Shown here: piece after piece, positions 54,120-62,283 of the stretch | How positions within the stretch are numbered: position 1 is the stretch's first letter | Layout: each line of letters opens with the position of its first letter | Assembly: GCF_021283305.1 (NCBI RefSeq) | Contig: NZ_JAJSOK010000027.1 | Span: 1 to 64,000, forward strand | Length of the DNA: 64,000 bases | From: Pseudonocardia kujensis | GTDB taxonomy: Bacteria > Actinomycetota > Actinomycetes > Mycobacteriales > Pseudonocardiaceae | Direction of reading: 5' to 3' | Notes under the pieces: generated by a model | Told to the model about the DNA's origin: nothing | The model's database searches: none | What the model saw: the letters and a program-made list of their open reading frames with translations, nothing else | Program-made: the position numbers and the translations under genes

Positions 54120-55187
54120 TCAGGCCGCGGGAACCGACGGCCTGCTGATCATCCGGTAGCAGGGCGCCGGACCGAGCAGGAGTTCCTCGTAGAGCCGGAT
54201 GTGCTCGGCGACCATTCGCCCGGTGCTGAAGCGGCGGGCAGCGACCGCCCGGCAGGCCGCGCGGTCGAGCCGCGAGGCGTCCAGGAGCGCCGCGGCCAGC
54301 GGGAGGCCGCCCGAGCGCAGGAAACCGGTGACCCCCTCGTCCACGATCTCGGGGGCGGAACCGACCGGCGTGGCGACGACGGGGGTACCGGTGGCCAGTG
54401 CCTCGATCATCACCAGACCGAACGGCTCCGCCCACTGCATGGGGTTCACGAGGGCGAACGAGCCCCCGACGAGCTCCAGCCTCTCGGCGCAGCCCAGTTC
54501 CCCGAGGAACTCGACGTCCGAGCACAGCAGCGGCTTGACCTGCGCGTCGAAGTACTCGCGCTCGCCCGGCTCCCGGAGCTTGGCGGCCATCCGCAGCGGG
54601 ACGCCCGCCGCCCGGGCCACGAGGGCGGCCTCGCGAGGTCCCTTCTCCGGGGACATGCGCCCCGGGAAGCTCGCGTACCCGCCGTCCCCGCGGCCCACCG
54701 GGACCGACTCCACGTCCAGGCCGTGGTGGATCACGCCGGCGAGCGGGACCCCGTCGGCGGTGGCCGCCTGGTGGTGCGAGATGGCCACCACGGCGACTCC
54801 GCGCATCGCGCGGTAGACCGGGCCCGACGTCGCGTCGAAGGGGCCGTGGGCGGTGGTCACCACGGGCGTGCGGGTCGGAGGACGCCGGTACAGCGGGCCG
54901 GCCAACGTGTGGTCGTGCACGACGTCCACGTCGCTCATGGCGGCGTAGCTCGTGATGGCGTGGCGCAGCTCGGTCACCGTGTCGGCGCACACGGGGCCCG
55001 CCTTCCCGGCCTCGTCGGTTCCTCCCACCCGTGGCACCGGGCAGGCGCTGTCGGCCGCGGCGGCGAGCAGCACCTCGTGACCGGCGCGAACCAGTCCGCG
55101 GGCCAGCCGATCGATGACCGACTCCGTGCCGCCGTAGGCGAGAGGGGGGACGGGGACGCCCGGAGGGGCGATGAGACCGATGCGCAT
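54120..55187 (-). CDS. GT4-family glycosyltransferase
   Basis: A 355-residue GT-B enzyme. The N-terminus MRIGLIAPPGVPVPPLAYGGTESVI is the acceptor domain loop, and WAEPFGLVMIEALATGTPVVATPVGSAPEIV is the GT4 donor-binding E-x7-E region. ATG 55187 has GAGGA upstream; the frame is open further, but the glycosyltransferase N-terminus is exact here. The donor and acceptor are unknown. Palindrome site 8 is 89 bp upstream of the start. Confidence 0.9.
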   Translation of the reverse strand: MRIGLIAPPGVPVPPLAYGGTESVIDRLARGLVRAGHEVLLAAAADSACPVPRVGGTDEAGKAGPVCADTVTELRHAITSYAAMSDVDVVHDHTLAGPLYRRPPTRTPVVTTAHGPFDATSGPVYRAMRGVAVVAISHHQAATADGVPLAGVIHHGLDVESVPVGRGDGGYASFPGRMSPEKGPREAALVARAAGVPLRMAAKLREPGEREYFDAQVKPLLCSDVEFLGELGCAERLELVGGSFALVNPMQWAEPFGLVMIEALATGTPVVATPVGSAPEIVDEGVTGFLRSGGLPLAAALLDASRLDRAACRAVAARRFSTGRMVAEHIRLYEELLLGPAPCYRMISRPSVPAA

Positions 55188-55276
55188 GGAGGTACGTCCT
55201 CGAGAAGTGGCGCGGGCCGTGGCTCGCGGCGGAGCGGATACGGTCTCCATGGCAACGCTCGGTGACCGTTCCGGCC

Positions 55277-55382
55277 ATCGGCAGAGCGACCCATTCCGGC
55301 GACGGTCGTCGCTGTACTCCGGGCACGTCCGCCCGGGCAGTCGTTCGCTCAGGACGCACACGGAATCGGCATGTCTGCCGAT
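55277..55382. promoter_or_regulatory. Shared 18-bp palindrome, sites 8 and 9 (divergent promoter)
   Basis: Site 8 is ATCGG-cagagcga-CCCAT (55277-55294). Site 9 is ATCGGCA-tgtc-TGCCGAT (55365-55382), a perfect 7-bp palindrome. Starts are 88 bp apart, between the reverse glycosyltransferase and the forward chimeric remnant (84 bp). The region resembles the alcohol dehydrogenase promoter at 34383-34439. Confidence 0.7.
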
Positions 55383-55466
55383 TTCCCGGCCCACGCTCCG
55401 CCCGGTGCAATGGGGTCCCCCGGTGCCCTGAGCGGGAGGGCACCCAGCCACGAAGAGGGAGGCAGC

Positions 55467-55643
55467 GTGAGAGCAGCGGTCTACGAGGGCGACGCCGGGG
55501 CAGAGGAGGTCGACCAGCAGGTCGTCACGGACGGCAACATCACGACGAGCCGTTCGCCCGACGACCTGCCGGCCTGCTGTGAGGGCATCGCGCAGGAGTG
55601 CGCCGGCGCCCGGCAGCCCGCAGGTGCGGGAGGTCGGGCATGA
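55467..55643 (+). pseudogene. Chimeric scar: alcohol dehydrogenase start joined to DJ-1 end
   Basis: This 58-codon frame starts GTG, MRAAVYEGDAG, like the dehydrogenase at 34541 (MKAVVYDGPRK). It continues from residue 14 with VDQQVVTDGNITTSRSPDDLP, the end of the DJ-1 protein at 35697 (VDEEVVTDGNITTSRSPDDLP). A deletion in a second dehydrogenase-DJ-1 operon would produce exactly this. The frame is intact, so a 58-residue peptide could be made, but both active sites are gone. Its stop overlaps the start of the next gene. Confidence 0.8.
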
Positions 55644-56122
55644 CCGCCGCCCTCGGGAACGTGGCGTCGCTCGCCGCCCGCGCCGGTGGAAGCGTCGTCC
55701 GCCAGGTGCGATCGGCCCTCGACCCGTCCAGTGCCCGGCCGGCCGGCGCGGCTCAGCCGGCGTCCGGGTGGCTCGTGGTCACCGTGTTCCGGGAGCCGTC
55801 CGAGATCGACACCGCCAAGCCTCCCCTGGCCGAGTTCGGCGAGCAGATCGAGATCCGTGTCCGCCCGGCCGCCGACGGCAAGGGCACGGAGGTGGCGGCC
55901 CGGCGACGTGATCGGCAGTCGTCGGGCACCGCGGCGAGCCGGCTGAGCGGCAGCGACCCGCAGGCGGATCTGCGCTCCGCGCTCCGGCGGGCCAAGCAGC
56001 TCATCGAGGTGGGTGAGGTGCTGGCGGTCGATCCCGCCCCGCACGGCGAGCGGACGCCGACTCCGGGCGGGACGCTCCTCGAGATGTGGACCAGGGTGGC
56101 ACCGAAGGCAGGTGTGCGATGA
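55640..56122 (+). CDS. Divergent SRPBCC-related protein
   Basis: A 160-residue protein. The second half (GKGTEVAARRRDRQ, then DPQADLRSALRRAKQLIEVGEVL) aligns by eye with the C-terminal strand and helix of the SRPBCC protein at 57466 (STEVHVHLAYEI, then PHQQLDDDLRRLKQVLETGEVV). The first half does not match well. It is coupled to the genes on both sides by ATGA overlaps, so it is probably expressed. Function unknown. Confidence 0.62.
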   Translation: MTAALGNVASLAARAGGSVVRQVRSALDPSSARPAGAAQPASGWLVVTVFREPSEIDTAKPPLAEFGEQIEIRVRPAADGKGTEVAARRRDRQSSGTAASRLSGSDPQADLRSALRRAKQLIEVGEVLAVDPAPHGERTPTPGGTLLEMWTRVAPKAGVR

Positions 56123-57294
56123 AGGCCGTGACCTGGCGCGGGGTCAACGAGATCGGCGTCGAGGACGTCCCCGAGCCCACGATCCTCAACAGCCACGACG
56201 TCATCGTGGAGGTGGGGCTGAGCGCGACCTGCGGCTCGGACCTGCACCTGATGGGGGGCTACATCCCGGCCATGCGCGCGGGGGACGTGCTCGGGCACGA
56301 GTTCATGGGCACGGTCGCCGAGGTCGGGTCCGGCGTCACGAAGCACCGGGTGGGCGACCGGGTGGTCGTCGTCTCCTTCATCGGCTGCGGCCAGTGCTGG
56401 TACTGCCGGCAGGGGCTGTGGTCGCTGTGCGACAACGGCAACCCCAACCCGGGGATCACCGAGGCACTGTGGGGTCAGTCCATCGGCGGCTGCTACGGCT
56501 ACTCGCACGCACTGGGTGGGTGGGCGGGCAGCCACGCGCGCTACATCCGGGTGCCCTATGCCGACCAGGGGGCCTTCGCCATCCCTGACGGCGTCTCAGA
56601 CGACCGGGCGCTGTTCGCCTCCGATGCGGCGCCGACCGGCTGGACGGGGGCGCACCAGGCCGAGGTGCGGCCGGGTGACGTCGTCGCGGTGTGGGGGGCC
56701 GGCGGCGTGGGCCAGATGGCCGCCCGCGCGGCCATGATCATGGGCGCCGAGCGGGTCGTCGTCATCGACCGGTACGACAACCGGCTCGAGCAGGTCCGCA
56801 CCCACATCGGGGCGGAGACCCTCGACTACGAGGAGGTGAACGTCCCCGCGGAGCTGCGCGAGATGACCGGGGGCCGGGGACCGGACGTCTGCATCGAGGC
56901 GGTGGGCATGGAGGCGCACCACCCGGGCCCGCAGTACCTCTACGACCAGGTCAAGCAGCAGATGCGGCTGCAGACCGACCGGCCCACGGCGGTGCGCGAG
57001 GCGATCTACGCGTGCCGCAAGGGCGGGACGGTGTTCACCCTGGGCGTCTTCGCCGGTCTCGTGGACAAGTTCCCCCTCGGTGCGGTCATGAACAAGGCGC
57101 TGACCCTGCGTGGCGCCCAGCAGCACGGGCACCGCTACATCCCGGAGATCCTCGACCTCATGGGCCGGGACGAGGTGCGGACCGAGCACCTCGCCACCCA
57201 CGTGATGCCGCTCGACGACGGCCCCGAGGGCTACCGGATGTTCAAGGAGAAGGAGGACGGGTGCGTCCGTGCCGTCTTCCGCCCGGGTGGGTGA
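56119..57294 (+). CDS. Zinc-dependent alcohol dehydrogenase, paralogue 2
   Basis: A 391-residue MDR enzyme with TCGSDLH, GHEFMGTV, structural-zinc cysteines CGQCWYCRQGLWSLC, and coenzyme loop GAGGVGQMAARAA. It is about equally close to the 58005 protein and to glutathione-independent formaldehyde dehydrogenases. The ATG overlaps the previous stop. Aldehyde or alcohol substrate unknown. Confidence 0.9.
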   Translation: MKAVTWRGVNEIGVEDVPEPTILNSHDVIVEVGLSATCGSDLHLMGGYIPAMRAGDVLGHEFMGTVAEVGSGVTKHRVGDRVVVVSFIGCGQCWYCRQGLWSLCDNGNPNPGITEALWGQSIGGCYGYSHALGGWAGSHARYIRVPYADQGAFAIPDGVSDDRALFASDAAPTGWTGAHQAEVRPGDVVAVWGAGGVGQMAARAAMIMGAERVVVIDRYDNRLEQVRTHIGAETLDYEEVNVPAELREMTGGRGPDVCIEAVGMEAHHPGPQYLYDQVKQQMRLQTDRPTAVREAIYACRKGGTVFTLGVFAGLVDKFPLGAVMNKALTLRGAQQHGHRYIPEILDLMGRDEVRTEHLATHVMPLDDGPEGYRMFKEKEDGCVRAVFRPGG

Positions 57295-57425
57295 CCGCCC
57301 GCCCGGATTCCGGCCGTCGGCCGCGCGGGGTTGCGCCGGATCCGTCCGAACTGACCCACGGGTTCGGGTGTGCACGGGCGTGTGGGTGGTACGCGTCGGG
57401 TCCGCGGTGGTCCCTTTCGCGTGCG

Positions 57426-57452
57426 ACGGCCGGGTCCACCGGACCCGGCCGT
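57426..57452. promoter_or_regulatory. Perfect 12-bp stem hairpin just before the SRPBCC ribosome binding site
   Basis: ACGGCCGGGTCC-acc-GGACCCGGCCGT is a perfect palindrome with a 3-base loop. It ends 13 bp before ATG 57466, adjoining the GAGGAGG. It may terminate the upstream dehydrogenase transcript or control translation of the SRPBCC-dehydrogenase pair. Confidence 0.6.
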
Positions 57453-57465
57453 CCGAGGAGGCTCG

Positions 57466-58008
57466 ATGGATCTGACAGCGACGACGACGGTGCGCAGACC
57501 CGTGGGGGAGGTGTACGCGTTCTGGCGGCTCCTGGAGAACCTGCCGACGTTCATGGAGCACCTCGACGAGGTGCGGACGACGGACGCGAAGTCCAGCACC
57601 TGGGTGGCGAGCGCCCCGTTCGACCGCAAGGTCGAGTGGGAAGCCGTGCTGATCGAGGACGTGGTGGACGAGCGGATCGGATGGCGCTCGGCCGAGGAGG
57701 CCGACGTCCCGAACCAGGGCACGGTGTCCTTCGTCCTCGCGCCCGACGGGGTGAGCACCGAGGTGCACGTGCACCTGGCCTACGAGATCGGGGCGGGGAA
57801 GCTGGGCAAGGCGGTCGCGAAGTACTTCGGGGAGGAGCCTCACCAGCAGCTCGACGACGACCTGCGCCGGCTCAAGCAGGTCCTGGAGACCGGTGAGGTC
57901 GTCCGCTCCGACGGTGCCCCGTGGGGCAAGCGCGCGCGCAAGGAGTTCCCGCAGCGCCCGGCCCAGCCGCTGACGGCCGACGAACGGCGGGAGGTGCTGG
58001 GGGTATGA
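57466..58008 (+). CDS. SRPBCC (polyketide cyclase/START-like) family protein
   Basis: A 180-residue protein. TTTVRRPVGEVYAFWRLLENLPTFMEHLDEVR is the canonical N-terminus, and the C-terminal helix is DDDLRRLKQVLETGEVVRSDG. The fold forms a hydrophobic cavity for lipids or aromatics; catalytic roles vary. ATG 57466 has GAGGAGG. Its stop overlaps the next dehydrogenase (ATGA), implying joint work on one ligand. Confidence 0.9.
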   Translation: MDLTATTTVRRPVGEVYAFWRLLENLPTFMEHLDEVRTTDAKSSTWVASAPFDRKVEWEAVLIEDVVDERIGWRSAEEADVPNQGTVSFVLAPDGVSTEVHVHLAYEIGAGKLGKAVAKYFGEEPHQQLDDDLRRLKQVLETGEVVRSDGAPWGKRARKEFPQRPAQPLTADERREVLGV

Positions 58009-59180
58009 GGGCGAACTGCTGGGCCGGCCGCAACGAGGTCGAGGTCCGGGACGTGCCGGATCCGACCATCCTGAACAGCCGCGACGCGATCGTGCGGATC
58101 ACGTCGACGGCGATCTGCGGCTCGGATCTGCACCTGCTCGACGGGTACGTGCCGACCATGCAGGACGGCGACGTCATGGGCCACGAGTTCATGGGCGAGG
58201 TCGTCGGGGTCGGCACCGGTGTCGATCCGGCACGACTGCGGGTCGGTGACCGCGTGGTGGTGCCCTTCCCGATCGCCTGCGGTGCGTGCGGGGCCTGCGC
58301 GGCGCAGCTGTACTCCTGCTGCGAGAACAGCAACCCGAACGCCGGGATCGCGGAGAAGATGTTCGGCCACCCCCTGGCGGGGATGTTCGGCTACGCGCAT
58401 CTCACCGGCGGGTTCGCCGGCGGACAGGCACAGTACGCCCGCGTCCCCTTCGCGGACGTGGGACCGCTGAAGATCGAGTCTGACCTCACCGACGAGCAGG
58501 TGCTCTTCCTGTCCGACATCCTGCCCACCGGCTACATGGGTGCCGAGATGTGCGACATCCAGCCCAGCGACGTGGTCGCCGTGTGGGGCGCGGGTCCGGT
58601 CGGCCAGTTCGCCATGGACAGCGCCCGGGTGCTCGGCGCCGCTTCGGTGATCGCGATCGACAAGGAGCCGTACCGGTTGCGGATGGCCGAGGAGGCCGGG
58701 CACATCCCGGTGAACTTCGAGGAGGTCGACGTCCGGTCCCGGTTGCTGGAGCTCTCCGGCGGCCGCGGCCCGGACAAGTGCATCGACGCCGTCGGGTTGG
58801 AGGCGACCCACGGCAGCGCACACATCCAGGCCTTCGATCGCGTCAAGCAGGCCGTCCGGTCGGAGACCGACCGCCCCCACGCGTTGCGTCAGGCGATCTT
58901 GTCCTGTCGCAGCGGCGGGATCGTGTCGGTCATCGGGGTGTACGGCGGGGTGGTGGACAAGTTCCCGGCCGGGGCCTGGATGAACCGGTCGCTGACCCTG
59001 CGGACCGGACAGTGCCACGTGCAGCGGTACATGGCGCCGCTGCTGCGGCGGATCGAGCGCGGTGAGCTCGACCCGACGCGGGTCATCACCCACCGTCTGT
59101 CCCTGGAGGAGGCCCCGCGCGGCTACGACATCTTCAAGAACAAGCAGGAGGACTGCGAGAAGGTCGTCCTCACACCCTGA
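58005..59180 (+). CDS. Zinc-dependent alcohol dehydrogenase, paralogue 3
   Basis: A 391-residue MDR enzyme: ICGSDLHLLDG, GHEFMGEVVG, structural cysteines CGACGACAAQLYSCC, and GAGPVGQFAMDSA. It has the same length and order of blocks as the 56119 protein, so the two derive from a duplication. Translation is coupled to the SRPBCC gene. Confidence 0.9.
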   Translation: MRANCWAGRNEVEVRDVPDPTILNSRDAIVRITSTAICGSDLHLLDGYVPTMQDGDVMGHEFMGEVVGVGTGVDPARLRVGDRVVVPFPIACGACGACAAQLYSCCENSNPNAGIAEKMFGHPLAGMFGYAHLTGGFAGGQAQYARVPFADVGPLKIESDLTDEQVLFLSDILPTGYMGAEMCDIQPSDVVAVWGAGPVGQFAMDSARVLGAASVIAIDKEPYRLRMAEEAGHIPVNFEEVDVRSRLLELSGGRGPDKCIDAVGLEATHGSAHIQAFDRVKQAVRSETDRPHALRQAILSCRSGGIVSVIGVYGGVVDKFPAGAWMNRSLTLRTGQCHVQRYMAPLLRRIERGELDPTRVITHRLSLEEAPRGYDIFKNKQEDCEKVVLTP

Positions 59181-59317
59181 CGGGCTGCCGCTCGGGGAGG
59201 ATGGCGGCCGGTCCGCCCGGCCGCCACCCACATCGCCGTTGCCCCGGAAGCGACGCGTGCATGAGGGGGCGCGTACATCGAAGGCCTCAGCGCCTCGACG
59301 AGCCAAGGAGGGGCGCC

Positions 59318-60463
59318 ATGGACGACCGAGCGCGTGACCGTTCGCCGGACCGGACGGACGGCGGGTCCACCCGAGAGCGGCGGCAACGCGGACGCCGGGT
59401 CCGGGTCGGTCTGCTGGCCGATCCCGGTCCCCCTACCGATCTCACCGCCGCCCTCGTGCCCGACCTGTCCACGGTGCTGGCCGCACAGGTCGACGACGCG
59501 ACCGAGTGGGTCGTCAGCACCGAGAGCCGCGAGATTCCGCTCGACGACGAGGGCCTGGTCCCGCTGGAGTCACTCGCGCGGGAGCACCGCGAGCGCCGGG
59601 AGTGGGACGTCATGATCGTGGTGACCGACCTGCCCCGCCGGATCGGGACCCGCCCCGTCGCCACCGTCCTGAGCGACCGCGCGAGCACCGGGCTGGTCTC
59701 GCTGCCCGGGCTCGGAGCCCTGGGCGTGCGCCGACGGGCGCGGCGGGCCGTCGTGCACCTCGTGCGGGCCCTCACCGGGCACGAACAGCGCTCCGACGGA
59801 GAACGCCCCCCGGACATCCCGCGGTTGAGCCCGCTGCGCCGCGTCGGCGCCGAGGAGGAGGACACCGACGCGCATCTCGCCCTGGTCGGGCTGCGCGGCA
59901 GGCTGCGGCTACTCGCCGGGATGGTGCGCGACAACCGCCCGTGGCGGCTGGTCCCCCACCTGTCCAGCGCCACCGCGGCGGCGGCCGCGACCGGCGCCTA
60001 TGCAATCGTGACCACGACCTTCTGGATGATGGCGAGCTCGCTGTCGTCGCTGCGGCTGCTGCTCATCTCCGTGGTGGCGATCGTGGCCATGGCGACCTGG
60101 CTGATCACCTACAACCATCTCTGGGACCGGCCGCCCGAGCAGGACGCGCGGGCGAAGGCGGTGCTCTACAACGCCGCCACGGTGATCACGATGATCCTCG
60201 GGGTCACCTGTATGTACGTGCTCCTCTATCTCGCCGGGCTGCTCGCGGCTCTCGCGTTGATCGATCCCGGCTACTTCTCCTCGCAGCTGCACCGGCCCCC
60301 CTCGTTCGGCGCCTACCTCAAGCTGGTGTGGCTGGCGAGCTCGGTCGGCATCGTGGCCGGGGCGCTCGGCTCCAGCCTCGAGAGCGAGGAGGCCGTCCGG
60401 AACGCGACCTACGGCAGGAGGGAGCGCGAGCGGCAGCGCGGCCGCAACGCAAGTTCGAAGTAG
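59318..60463 (+). CDS. Two-part protein with four-helix membrane domain, function unknown
   Basis: A 381-residue protein. The N-terminal 230 residues are soluble (RVRVGLLADPGPPTDLTAAL, WDVMIVVTDLPRRIG), and the C-terminal 150 contain about four hydrophobic segments. The last 30 residues are Arg-rich. ATG 59318 has AAGGAGG. I do not recognise the family. Confidence 0.7.
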   Translation: MDDRARDRSPDRTDGGSTRERRQRGRRVRVGLLADPGPPTDLTAALVPDLSTVLAAQVDDATEWVVSTESREIPLDDEGLVPLESLAREHRERREWDVMIVVTDLPRRIGTRPVATVLSDRASTGLVSLPGLGALGVRRRARRAVVHLVRALTGHEQRSDGERPPDIPRLSPLRRVGAEEEDTDAHLALVGLRGRLRLLAGMVRDNRPWRLVPHLSSATAAAAATGAYAIVTTTFWMMASSLSSLRLLLISVVAIVAMATWLITYNHLWDRPPEQDARAKAVLYNAATVITMILGVTCMYVLLYLAGLLAALALIDPGYFSSQLHRPPSFGAYLKLVWLASSVGIVAGALGSSLESEEAVRNATYGRRERERQRGRNASSK

Positions 60464-60521
60464 CTGCAGCGCTCGCGCCGGTCGTGTCCCAAGGCGCTCC
60501 GCTCGCCCGACGAGGCACTGA

Positions 60522-60830
60522 TCGTGTTGGCTTCGTGAGTTCGTCGCGTTCACCACGGACAACCACGGGGTGGTGACGTCCATGGTGAAGGCGATCGAGG
60601 AGCCCGAGTCCGAGCTGCACGCCTCCTGCGTCGCCCTGCGAGCGGCCGGCGCCCGGCTGCTCACCCGTGCGCAGGCGGCCGACATGGCCCGGTCCGACCT
60701 GGATGGCGCGGACCTCTTCGCGCTGGTGTCGACCCTGGCCTGGCTCGGCGATCAACCTGGGCACGAAGCACGCGCCGAGCGGCTCTTCGACGTGGTGATG
60801 GGCGCGGTCCTGACGGATCGAGCGGCCTGA
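60522..60830 (+). pseudogene. 5'-truncated TetR regulator
   Basis: REFVAFTTDNHGVVTSMVKAIEEPESEL and ALRAAGARLLTRAQAADMARSDLDGADLFALVSTLAWLGDQPG match the C-terminal ligand-binding half of TetR/AcrR regulators. The N-terminal HTH is absent. The frame meets a TGA at 60519; sequence before it (DEALIVLAS) fits in another frame, showing a frameshift. An internal GTG (60570) could still make 86 residues, but without a DNA-binding domain. Confidence 0.7.
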
Positions 60831-60946
60831 CGCGCGGACGTCCGTCTCCTCGAGCTGCGCACGTGGCGCGCGACGCAGCAAGGCCGTGATGGGCGCCGGA
60901 GGGTGGCCGGTCGTCTCTGTTCCACCGTCCGCCCTGTATGGCGGCC

Positions 60947-62149
60947 TCAAGGAACCCGAAGCCGAGCAGCAAGGTGTAGCGCGAGTTCGGTGGCCAGCCG
61001 ATCCTCGTCGATCGGGTGCCCGAGCAGGGCCGCCGTGCGCTCGAGGCGGTAGCGGACGGTGTTGTGGTGCACTCCGATCTTGGCCGCGGCCGCGCGGGCG
61101 TTGCTGTTGCACTGGTAGTAGACGCGCAGGGTCTCGGCGAGTCGCCGCTCGTGTCCGGTGTCGCTGAGGAGATCGCCCAGCTTGCTCTCGAGGAAGTGGT
61201 GCACGGCCGCCACGTCTCTGCTGCAGAGCGTCGCGAGCTCCACGTCCCCGAAGCGCGTCACGGGATCCGCGTCCGTTCCCGCCAGGTGAGCGACTCGCAA
61301 CGCCTCGCCGGCCTCGTGGTGCGAGCGTCGGAAGCCCGCCAGCCCCTTCGCCGGTTCGCCCTGCCCCACCCGGACGGAGCTCGGAGGGTTCCTCGCCTTC
61401 CGGGGGTGGGGTGTCGGTACCCAGCACCACATGGTGGCCGCGTCGACATGGACGAACAGAGGCCTGCCGGGGCCGACGCCGCGGGCCAGCTCGTGTGCCA
61501 CGCCTTCCAGGCGTACCTGGTCGGCCGGTTCGTGCTGGGTCAGGACCAACGCCGTGTGCGGGCCGGTCAGATCGTAGCCGAGTCGCCGGCCTGCACCCTG
61601 GATGTCGACGACGTCGCCGTCGAGCAGCTGTCGGACGAAGGCGACGCGCGCGAGCGACCCCTCCCGGGCGACCCGCTCGGTCTCGTCCCGCAGTTCGGCG
61701 GTCAGCCGGGCGACCACCACCTCCAGCCAGCTGAGCAGGAAGCTCACCCCGTGGTTGAGGACGGCCACGGCGAGGGCGGGCTCGTCGCAGTGCTGCCCGA
61801 CCACGCAGGCCCATTTGTCCGCCCAGAAGCTCGTTCCCAGGTGGTAGGTCCGGATCGCGTCCTCGTGCGCGACGCCGTGCTGGACCAGTGCGCGGGTGGA
61901 GTCGATCACGTCGGCGCCCGGCTCCAGGTCCGACGGCGTGGCGCCGTGCACCAGGCCGTACAGCAACGTGGTGCAGTTGGCCTCGCACGCGGCGCGACCG
62001 AGCTCGAGCACCTCCGGCCTGTTGAGCTCGGGCATCGACTCACGGATCCGCGACAGGATGCTCTCGCTCAGCGCCGGGAGTTCGGGCAGCAGGCCGAGCG
62101 CGAGCTGCCGGGTGGTGTGCCGGACCCGCTCGTCCTTCGAGGGCGCCAT
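60947..62149 (-). CDS. PucR-type transcriptional regulator
   Basis: A 400-residue protein with an N-terminal helical sensor (LALGLLPELPALSESILSRIRE), a central region and a C-terminal helix-turn-helix (YYQCNSNARAAAAKIGVHHNTVRYRLERTAALLG). It is divergent from the monooxygenase gene, with 134 bp between starts, so it probably controls it. Confidence 0.87.
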   Translation of the reverse strand: MAPSKDERVRHTTRQLALGLLPELPALSESILSRIRESMPELNRPEVLELGRAACEANCTTLLYGLVHGATPSDLEPGADVIDSTRALVQHGVAHEDAIRTYHLGTSFWADKWACVVGQHCDEPALAVAVLNHGVSFLLSWLEVVVARLTAELRDETERVAREGSLARVAFVRQLLDGDVVDIQGAGRRLGYDLTGPHTALVLTQHEPADQVRLEGVAHELARGVGPGRPLFVHVDAATMWCWVPTPHPRKARNPPSSVRVGQGEPAKGLAGFRRSHHEAGEALRVAHLAGTDADPVTRFGDVELATLCSRDVAAVHHFLESKLGDLLSDTGHERRLAETLRVYYQCNSNARAAAAKIGVHHNTVRYRLERTAALLGHPIDEDRLATELALHLAARLRVP

Positions 62150-62283
62150 CTTCGGACTGTAGCGCGGCCCCGATGCACCGACTGGTCAAATCGATCTCCG
62201 CGGTTCGACCGTGTGTCCGATGACCTCCGTGTGGCCCTGCTCCTACCGTCGCGGCAGTTCACGTCACTCGTTGAGGAGAGTCG

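Noticed and set aside
59232..59250. Weak palindrome-like sequence (ATCGC then CGGAA) before the 59318 gene
   Set aside because: Three mismatches over the two arms; expected often by chance at this GC content.
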